Origin: Actinomycetes bacterium
GTDB taxonomy: Bacteria > Actinomycetota > Acidimicrobiia > Acidimicrobiales > Acidimicrobiaceae
DNA length: 37,066 nt
NCBI GenBank assembly: GCA_021822605.1
Contig: JAKAQL010000018.1
Span: 1-37,066, forward strand
Direction of reading: 5' to 3'
In this document: piece after piece, positions 7,666-13,210 of the stretch
How the letters are laid out: each line of letters begins with the position of its first letter
How positions within the stretch are numbered: position 1 is the first letter of the stretch
Notes under the pieces: model-generated
Told to the model about the DNA's origin: nothing
The model's input: the letters and a program-made list of their open reading frames with translations, nothing else
Database searches by the model: none
Translations under genes and position numbers: made by a program

Positions 7666-7786
7666 ATGCTAAGTATTCTCACAGGGTCGTGATGGGCTGG
7701 TTGTTCACGGTGGTCGGCATCTCGCCGATGGCTGAATCTGGGTTGGCGATCTGAGTGGGTGGCTTGAGATACTCAAGGAGGAGACC

Positions 7787-8626
7787 ATGGGGGTGACAAA
7801 AGTACTGCTGATTGAGGAGGATGATCTCATCGCTCGGGGTATGACCGCGGTCCTCAATGACCTTGGTTGGGACCTTCCGATACGGGTTGGCAGGGTCAAC
7901 GAGGTGTCACGCTCGACCCTGGAGCGGACTCCCGTGGTGCTCGTTGGTTTGACACCGCAGAATACCGATTCGATCCCACCACTCATCAAGGAGTGTTGTC
8001 ATGTGGTTGTCTATTCGAGCTCGGTCGGCTCTCGCCACGTTGGTGATGCGATCGGTGCCGGTGTTCTGGGCTACCTAGAGCGCAACCCATTTGATCCCGA
8101 GGAGCTCTCTCGCCAGCTCCAATTGACCCTCCAGGGCACGCGACATGTGTCGCGAGGGTTGGCAAACCGGCTCTTGGATGACATGGGACAGCGACCGCTA
8201 CCCCAATCCCAGGAACTTGATGATGTCGCTGTTGGGTACCTGCGGAGGCGTGGTGAACAAGCATATCTTGGTGTCGACGGCGCGCATCGCTGGGAGGAGA
8301 TCGGGCTCATCCAGCACATCTGGAGTACCTGGGCCAGGAGGGCACAAGCCTACCGTCTTGATCTGACCGAGCGCCAGGTGGCGATCCTGGCGGCCCTCGA
8401 CCGAGGGCTGAGCGTCGGTGAGATTGCCGAGACGCTCTTTGTCTCGGTGGCAACGGTTCGAGCTGACCAGGATCGGGTGAAGGAGCGCGTTGCTGAGATC
8501 ATCGGCACTGAGCTCAGGCGAGATACAGCCTGTCGCAGGGCGTGGCACCTTATGCATGGCATGTGGCACACTGAGCATGAGGCACCGGAGGGGAGCGAAC
8601 CCGCGCATCGGCGCGTCGCACCATAG
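7787..8626 (+). CDS. Orphan LuxR-type regulator with a degenerate receiver domain
   Basis: The first 115 residues follow the fold order of a response-regulator receiver: acidic EEDD at 10-13, then hydrophobic strands. The phosphoacceptor position in TPVVLVGLTP is Gly54 instead of Asp, and the usual Lys is Glu98 in GYLERN, so conventional phosphorylation is unlikely. A roughly 75-residue linker leads to a LuxR/GerE helix-turn-helix at about 193-238 (LTERQVAILAALDRGLSVGE). No histidine kinase is adjacent. It probably binds DNA in response to something other than phosphorylation, or constitutively. AAGGAGGAG sits six bases before the ATG. The tail after residue 245 is unrelated to known domains. 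Confidence 0.75.
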   Translation: MGVTKVLLIEEDDLIARGMTAVLNDLGWDLPIRVGRVNEVSRSTLERTPVVLVGLTPQNTDSIPPLIKECCHVVVYSSSVGSRHVGDAIGAGVLGYLERNPFDPEELSRQLQLTLQGTRHVSRGLANRLLDDMGQRPLPQSQELDDVAVGYLRRRGEQAYLGVDGAHRWEEIGLIQHIWSTWARRAQAYRLDLTERQVAILAALDRGLSVGEIAETLFVSVATVRADQDRVKERVAEIIGTELRRDTACRRAWHLMHGMWHTEHEAPEGSEPAHRRVAP

Positions 8627-9002
8627 CGCTGGTCTAATCAACCTCTGTGACGATTGCCCGTCGATGGATCATCGGTCGGTAGGACACCGGGAGTGGGCGT
8701 CGCGTGGCTGCGGCGTGGTGGCCTCAAGTGGCTAGGGATGTCTGAGGTTTGCCAGCGGGCGATGTGAGGCAGTGTGAGCAAGGCCATCAGAGGGTTCTCA
8801 TTGCAGGGCACCCACGGACTCTTAGCTCCCTCATGGATGACGTTGGGCACCCAAGGACGAAGTGGACCCTTGGCCCCGATCGCCCTTTGTTGAAGCGTCG
8901 GCGACTCCATCGAGGTCTCGGGGTGCACTACACGATGACGAGCGTCGATTATCCGTGCCGAGAGGGATCCGGAACGTATGATCGATCACGCGCGGGAGTG
9001 GA
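8627..9002. other. Intergenic region, no gene seen
   Basis: About 375 bp between convergent genes. Two overlapping inverted repeats are visible: TTGGG/CCCAA at 8843-8854 with a 2-base loop, and CCAAGG/CCTTGG at 8851-8873. They could help stop transcription from either side, but neither is followed by a clear T-run. Confidence 0.4.
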
Positions 9003-9656
9003 CTACTCCTCCTCCTCCTCCTCCTCCTCGGGGTGTGACGGTTCGCTCGCAGCGGCTGGAGATGGTGTTTTGTGCTTGGTGGTGCGGGTGAAGGTGAACC
9101 AAACGAGTGCGCCGACGGCTAGTCCGAGGATCACCTTACCGACGATTCCGAGTTCAAAGACGAACCAGCGCCATGCGTAAGCTGGGTGATGGATGAAGAG
9201 CTGAGGGAAGCCGAGAAATTTGGGCGCGTAGACGACCTTGCCGATGACGTCCTTCATGCGCAGAGGTGGAACGAAAACGTCCGGTCGGCTCGCGGGGTTC
9301 TCTCCTTTGGTGACGAGGTCCCCATTGGGCTTGATGGCGATGAGCTGGTGAGCCCAGATGAGTCCGTTGGCATGGAATTCGATCACCTCTCCGACGTGAT
9401 AAGAGGGTTCGTGCTCCACAAAGATCATGGATCCCGGTGGGATAGTGGGCCACATCGAGGGAGTGTAGACGTAGCTATGGTTGGTGAAGGAAAGAAGAAG
9501 GGCGCCTCCGGCAATGAGTGCCGCGAGAATAGCGATCCCAAGAGCCTTTGCGACTCGTGTCATGGCTGATCGTGAACCGTCTGGGGCGTTCGAACTACTC
9601 TGAGACGCGGGCATATCTTCTGCCCCGGCTGGGGTGGAGGCCTGCGTAAGATCCAT
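9003..9656 (-). CDS. Signal peptidase I, SipW/Sec11-like (S26B)
   Basis: A membrane protease of the archaeal/ER-like branch of signal peptidase I. The catalytic serine is S67 in TPSMWPTIPPGSM, and the general base position is H103 in LIWAHQLIAI (a Ser-His pair instead of Ser-Lys). The TKGENPASRPD segment (116-126) matches the conserved box after it. Membrane helices lie at about 36-56 and 166-190, followed by a Pro/Ala/Glu tail ending in eight glutamates. Members of this type often process TasA/camelysin-like proteins, and a gene for such a protein lies directly upstream in the same orientation. The ATG at 9656 has GGAGGGAG seven bases before it. Confidence 0.85.
   Translation of the reverse strand: MDLTQASTPAGAEDMPASQSSSNAPDGSRSAMTRVAKALGIAILAALIAGGALLLSFTNHSYVYTPSMWPTIPPGSMIFVEHEPSYHVGEVIEFHANGLIWAHQLIAIKPNGDLVTKGENPASRPDVFVPPLRMKDVIGKVVYAPKFLGFPQLFIHHPAYAWRWFVFELGIVGKVILGLAVGALVWFTFTRTTKHKTPSPAAASEPSHPEEEEEEEE
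9006..9029 (-). repeat. (GAG)8 trinucleotide run at the signal peptidase C-terminus
   Basis: Eight perfect GAG codons stand directly before the TAG stop, giving a polyglutamate end. Length changes by slippage would alter the tail without shifting the frame. Confidence 0.85.
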
Positions 9657-9716
9657 AATATGCTCCCTCCTCGTTCAAGTGTATCGGTTGACTCTAACAA
9701 ACAAAGAATACGCGGA

Positions 9717-9753
9717 GTGCCCCGCTATGGCGAATTGCCATGGGGCGGGGCAC
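9717..9753 (-). terminator. Strong hairpin between the TasA-like gene and the signal peptidase gene
   Basis: GTGCCCCGC (9717-9725) pairs with GCGGGGCAC (9745-9753), and ATGGC (9727-9731) with GCCAT (9737-9741) around a GAATT loop. On the minus strand the stem is followed, after about six bases, by a T-rich stretch (TATTCTTTGTTTGTT), as in an imperfect intrinsic terminator. It probably lets the abundant structural protein be made in excess of the downstream protease by partial termination. Confidence 0.65.
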
Positions 9754-9794
9754 GAACCGCATCTAGTGAGTGGAACTAGTTGTTGGCTGTGTTG

Positions 9795-10493
9795 CTAATT
9801 GGCTGTCAACGTTGGCTGGTTGGCACTACTTGCTGGTTCAGCTGTGATCGTGTAGTTGATGGTAACTGACGCACCATTCCAATCGTTCGCTCCCCAGCCG
9901 GGCCCTGTGTTCGTGGTTGATGATGGGACCAGCGCTACTTGAAGGTTTCCACCAGCGAGTGCATATCCGGAACCAAGTGGTGGTAGGGGAGTGGTTCCCG
10001 TGAGCGGGAACGAAACCGGCGTACCCGAGGAGAGAGCCGTCGTGTCCGCGAGGGTTAACTCTACGTTGTCAACAGGCGAGCTTGACGTTGTTGACGTTGT
10101 GCCTGGAGTGAACTGAGTGATCTGAAAGTCAAGCTGTCGAAGGGCGGCCCAGTTTGGAATCCCACCACTCACACCAATACCGTTCACACCCGTAATTGTT
10201 AACGTGAGGTTTTCAGGCACGTTACCGGTATTTTTTACCTCAAATGGCTTCGCATTGGTCCAATCATAGCCAGAAGTGTCTCCGTAGGTGCCTTCCGGTA
10301 ATAATCCAGTGGCGGTTAGTTGATCGCCCGCTAAAATTGACTCGCTCACTTTTGCACCCGTGGCAGAGAGACTGCCAGTTTCGGTCGCGCTGAACTGAGT
10401 GTGCACCGGCGACGCTGCAAAGAGCATCGCGGTGGTGCCACCGGCAACGGCAAGCGCGCTCAGCTTGGCGACAATATGATCCCGATATCCCAT
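9795..10493 (-). CDS. TasA/camelysin-like secreted protein (SipW-type signal)
   Basis: The N-terminus has the signature of SipW-processed proteins: basic start, a hydrophobic segment LSALAVAGGTTAMLFAASPV, then QFSATETGSLSATGA. The mature part is a Ser/Thr/Gly-rich beta domain with FEVKNTGNVPENLTLTITGV and a C-terminal VTINYTITAEP strand, as in TasA-like fibre or coat proteins. The ATG at 10493 is seven bases behind GAGGAGG; another ATG at 10499 lies too close to that site. A SipW-like peptidase gene follows after a terminator-like hairpin. A role in surface fibres or biofilm matrix is inferred from the family. A second, anchored relative is encoded at 24153-25070. Confidence 0.75.
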   Translation of the reverse strand: MGYRDHIVAKLSALAVAGGTTAMLFAASPVHTQFSATETGSLSATGAKVSESILAGDQLTATGLLPEGTYGDTSGYDWTNAKPFEVKNTGNVPENLTLTITGVNGIGVSGGIPNWAALRQLDFQITQFTPGTTSTTSSSPVDNVELTLADTTALSSGTPVSFPLTGTTPLPPLGSGYALAGGNLQVALVPSSTTNTGPGWGANDWNGASVTINYTITAEPASSANQPTLTAN

Positions 10494-10499
10494 GTCCAT

Positions 10500-10796
10500 T
10501 CCTCCTCTTTAGGTTTCATGGGTACCGGTTTCGCCACTCGCTCTTCCTGGACTGAGGCGACCAACGTACGTCCAGGGATCATTGCGTTACCCAACTGTCA
10601 AGCTAGGGACGAGGGGCCTTCCAGACCCTATCAGATCGACTATTTGTACTTCAGTTGCGTAGTTGGGCGTCGGTGTTGGAGACATCGAGCGCAGCGTTCG
10701 CTAGGGCTCCTCTGGTATCTCAGTCTTCAATTTTGAGCCAAGTTTTCAAGTGGCCATTTTGAGTTTCGCATGTTCGAGATAGTTGCCGACATCGTT
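10500..10796. other. Intergenic region with iterated TTTTGAG/TTTTCAAG motifs
   Basis: The part next to 10493 should contain the promoter of the TasA-like gene. At 10729-10763 the motif AATTTTGAG, a related GTTTTCAAG and ATTTTGAG follow each other at roughly 12-14 bp spacing. Their appearance, next to broken mobile DNA, resembles the multiple terminal repeats of IS21-like elements. No gene is seen. Confidence 0.45.
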
Positions 10797-11156
10797 TTAA
10801 ATGGTGCAGAGCGCCCGTTGTAACCCGATAGCAGCAGGTTGTTCATCAGCCACAAGAAGGGGTGGTAGAACGCGGTGGCCTAGCTTGGTGTAGGTGATGG
10901 CAAAGCGGATTCCCTCTGGCGTAAGCGTATAGCTGTTGGTATGGGGAATCCTTGTCATGAGACCCTTAACGCGCAGCTTACGCAGATCATAGGTCATTTG
11001 GGTGGCATTACAGGGACCACCAAGCAGCTGGGACACCGATGCACAAAGGCTCTTGTTGCTGAAGCCGATGACGGTATTGAGTGCCACGTGAGAGCGCACC
11101 GGCCAGGACCATGACGCGTTTATCTCCGAAGCGTATCTGGAGTGATCCAACCCAGA
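10797..11156 (-). pseudogene. C-terminal fragment of a large winged-helix protein of unknown function
   Basis: The reading frame contains GFSNKSLCASVSQLLGG, then QMTYDLRKLRVKGLMTRIPH and TNSYTLTPEGIRFAITYTK. From memory this is the conserved end of a roughly 400-500-residue actinobacterial protein family, in which a winged-helix-like YDLRRLRxxGLIxRIPHT motif closes the protein. Only about 100 of these residues remain. The 5' part is replaced by the IS3 fragment that begins near 11157. Upstream residues in the same frame do not resemble the family. Not expected to be functional. Confidence 0.55.
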
Positions 11157-11453
11157 TGAACCACCCAGAATGTGAGAGGACCGACCATAATAGATACGGG
11201 AGGGAAGCTCATGTTGAGCAAAAGACATACGCCAGAACAAGTCATCACCAAAATTGCTGAGGGTGACCAGATGTTGAACGAAGGTAACACACTCGCAGAG
11301 GTTGCTCGCAGTTTCGGCATCACTCGGACCACCTGGTACCGGTGCCAAGAGTACCTACGGCGGGATGAAGGCCAACGATGCCAAACGCCTCAAAGAGCTC
11401 AAAGCCGAAGAACCGAAGGCTCGTGTGTCGTCAATGCGAAAGGAGGTGAAGAC
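11157..11453 (+). mobile_element. IS3-family element fragment: left end plus frameshifted orfA
   Basis: From the ATG at 11211 (AGGGAAG upstream) the frame MLSKRHTPEQVITKIAEGDQ matches the helix-turn-helix OrfA of IS3-family elements. After WYRCQ, near 11352, the match continues in the next frame as YGGMKANDAKRLKELKAEE, so a frameshift has broken the gene. The family signal ends at about 11453, where the putative intron starts. TGAACCACCC at 11157 resembles the left end of IS407-type elements (inference). OrfB, with the catalytic DDE domain, is absent. The element is dead and itself interrupts the remnant gene to its left. Confidence 0.65.
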
Positions 11454-11990
11454 GTGCGAACGTCGTCACCAACAGAGCAATGCTGTAGAGAGGATGGAGG
11501 AAGGAGCAGATATTGTGCTCCCTGACCCTCTGTGTGTCAACTCTGCGAGGGAGGGGCACCAAACCACTTCCAAGAGGCATCCGTTACGAGCGGGGGGTCA
11601 GAAGCGTTGCAAGAAAAGGCAGGGGAACCCCTCATCAGGTATGCATTATTCCAGTTGAGCGAAAGCGAACCCACCGATGACGCGTCGAAAGGTTCAACAA
11701 TGATATCAGAACCGGGGGCGGAGCCTTTCCCTGGGATCAGCCTGGCGAGATTGTCTCGCTCTTGGCTAGGCGGTGTCCGGCGTAGAGGGGGCAAGAACGT
11801 AGTGGGGGCTTTTGTATGCAAACACGTGAACCAGTCGTAGCGTGGTCCCTCTCATGGTAGAGGGAACCCGAGTACACCGAAGTTCAGAAAACCGAAGGTA
11901 CGAGTACCGGATGCGCTGCACTGGTGGCAAGCGGACAATGAAGAACGGCACCGTCGTCGTACGTGCATGCCTTCCCTGGTGTTCGCGCGC
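11454..11990 (+). ncRNA. Probable 5' portion of a group II intron (no RT gene)
   Basis: GTGCGAA at 11454 fits the GUGYG 5' end of group II introns. Downstream are GNRA-type elements (TTGAGCGAAAGCGAAC near 11654 and GCGTCGAAAGG near 11682) in a GGTATGCATT context. These are followed by strong hairpins: AGCC..GCGAGA-TTG-TCTCGC..GGCT at 11739-11767, and TCCCTCT-CATGGT-AGAGGGA at 11846-11865. The order and style resemble intron domain I and following domains as I remember them. No reverse transcriptase frame and no domain V are recognised before the phosphoribulokinase gene, so the intron is truncated. The right limit is approximate. It sits inside the IS3 orfA fragment. Confidence 0.45.
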
Positions 11991-12195
11991 TACCGGCCAG
12001 CCCTTAGGCTGCGATGGATAACCACTGCGCGTCAAGGGAAATCGCTGTAATAACGTTGCTCTGTTCGAGGTCTCTGAGACGACGCACCCGCCCTGAGTCT
12101 CCACAGGCAAGGGAACGGGGTGGACTTCGTCCAAGCGATGCCCAGTCTGTGCGCCAGATGTGAATGGGGAGCCACGTCTTGGTCAAGTGCGGTGC

Positions 12196-12243
12196 ATGAA
12201 TCACATGTACTGCCGATGAATCACCTGCGCTAGGTATGAATCA
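12196..12243. repeat. Three ATGAATCAY repeats at exact 20-bp period
   Basis: ATGAATCAC at 12196 and 12216 and ATGAATCAT at 12236 are spaced 20 bp apart. The last copy overlaps the final codons of the phosphoribulokinase gene (stop at 12230-12232). This may be the terminal-repeat array of a lost insertion sequence that landed at the 3' end of the gene, possibly supplying the present last codons. Confidence 0.55.
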
Positions 12244-13156
12244 TATGGTGTAACAGGATCAGCTGCGCCACCGCCAAGGGCGCTGATCGCTCGGTGGGGC
12301 TGATCACGCCGAGGCTCTCGGGGATCTCCCCGTCGAGACCGATCTTCTCCCATAGCTTCTCCTCGACCAGCCTGCTGGCGGCCACCGGGGCGTGCCCATG
12401 GACGTGGAGTGCATCCACCGGTTTGCCGTCCTGGTCGCGGATCAGTTTGATGTGGGCGGCCTCTCGGGTGGCTGGTGTCAGGATATCGTGGATGTCTGGG
12501 TGTGGCACCGTCGGTCGCAACAGGATCGTCGCGCTGATCTCCTTTCGACCCTCGACTGGCGCGAAGGAGATGACGATGTCCGCGTGCGCCCGCTGGGGTC
12601 GGATGAACTTCTCCGATTCGGGTTCTCGTTTGTCGAGGTCGGCGAGCACCTGTTCTTCGGTATAGCCGCGCTTGGCGACGTCGCGCTGGATCTTCCACTC
12701 GCGTCGCACCGGTTCAGGTGGATCGAGGTAGGCGGTGACGTCAAAGGTAGCTCTTGACAGGCGCGACCAGAGTGGGAACAGTCCTTCCACAATCACGATC
12801 TCGCGTGGAGTGAAGAGCTCGGGTCGACCGAGACTACCGTCGGCGTGGTGATACTTGGGTTTCAAGATGGGTTGCCCGAGAGTCAGGAGCTGTAAGTGCT
12901 GCTCCATAATGTCGAGGTAGTTGCACTCTGGGTTGAGAGGAGTGAAGGGGAGGCTCTTGCGCTCCGTCCGATCGTAGCGATGGTAGTCGTCGGTACAGAA
13001 CGAGGAGATGCGATGCTCGCCGATGGCCTGGACCAGCCCCTTGGTCAGTGTCGTCTTACCGGAGGCCGAGTCCCCTGCGATGGCGAGCATAGCCACTCGT
13101 TCGGGGTGGGGTTGGGTGGCGAGGAGTTTCTGGATAGCTGCGATACGATGGGGCAT
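12230..13156 (-). CDS. prk: Phosphoribulokinase
   Basis: Prk uses ATP to convert ribulose 5-phosphate to ribulose 1,5-bisphosphate, the RuBisCO substrate. The P-loop GDSASGKTT is at 28-36. FCTDDYHRYDR, the NPECNYLDIMEQHL segment, IVIVEGLFPLWS, YLDPPEPVRREWKIQRD and a KRGYT segment are all family hallmarks. The length of 308 residues is usual for bacterial enzymes. It follows the transketolase-GlpX fusion gene by 54 bp on the same strand, so the two are probably co-transcribed. AAGGAAGGG stands before the ATG. The last few residues may have been altered by the repeat array that overlaps the stop codon. Confidence 0.93.
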   Translation of the reverse strand: MPHRIAAIQKLLATQPHPERVAMLAIAGDSASGKTTLTKGLVQAIGEHRISSFCTDDYHRYDRTERKSLPFTPLNPECNYLDIMEQHLQLLTLGQPILKPKYHHADGSLGRPELFTPREIVIVEGLFPLWSRLSRATFDVTAYLDPPEPVRREWKIQRDVAKRGYTEEQVLADLDKREPESEKFIRPQRAHADIVISFAPVEGRKEISATILLRPTVPHPDIHDILTPATREAAHIKLIRDQDGKPVDALHVHGHAPVAASRLVEEKLWEKIGLDGEIPESLGVISPTERSAPLAVAQLILLHHMIHT

Positions 13157-13210
13157 ATGCCCTTCCTTTCTTCGTTGACCTCTCGATGATCCCGGTGGCA
13201 GTAGGCTTGT

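Larger units (their letters stand above)
6787..7786. other. 1-kb intergenic region with repeats and an AT-rich leader
   Basis: No credible gene. The left 700 bp has short conflicting frames without family features. From about 7495 the base composition shifts to AT-rich, unlike the surroundings. That part contains three 17-bp direct repeats (7489-7539) and two coaxial inverted repeats (7605-7665) before the regulator gene at 7787. The AT-rich part probably holds the regulator's promoter and leader. Confidence 0.6.

Noticed and set aside
8749-9180. A 143-codon plus-strand frame overlapping the signal peptidase end
   Set aside because: Its poly-Ser run is the other-strand reading of the GAG repeat that encodes polyglutamate in the real gene.
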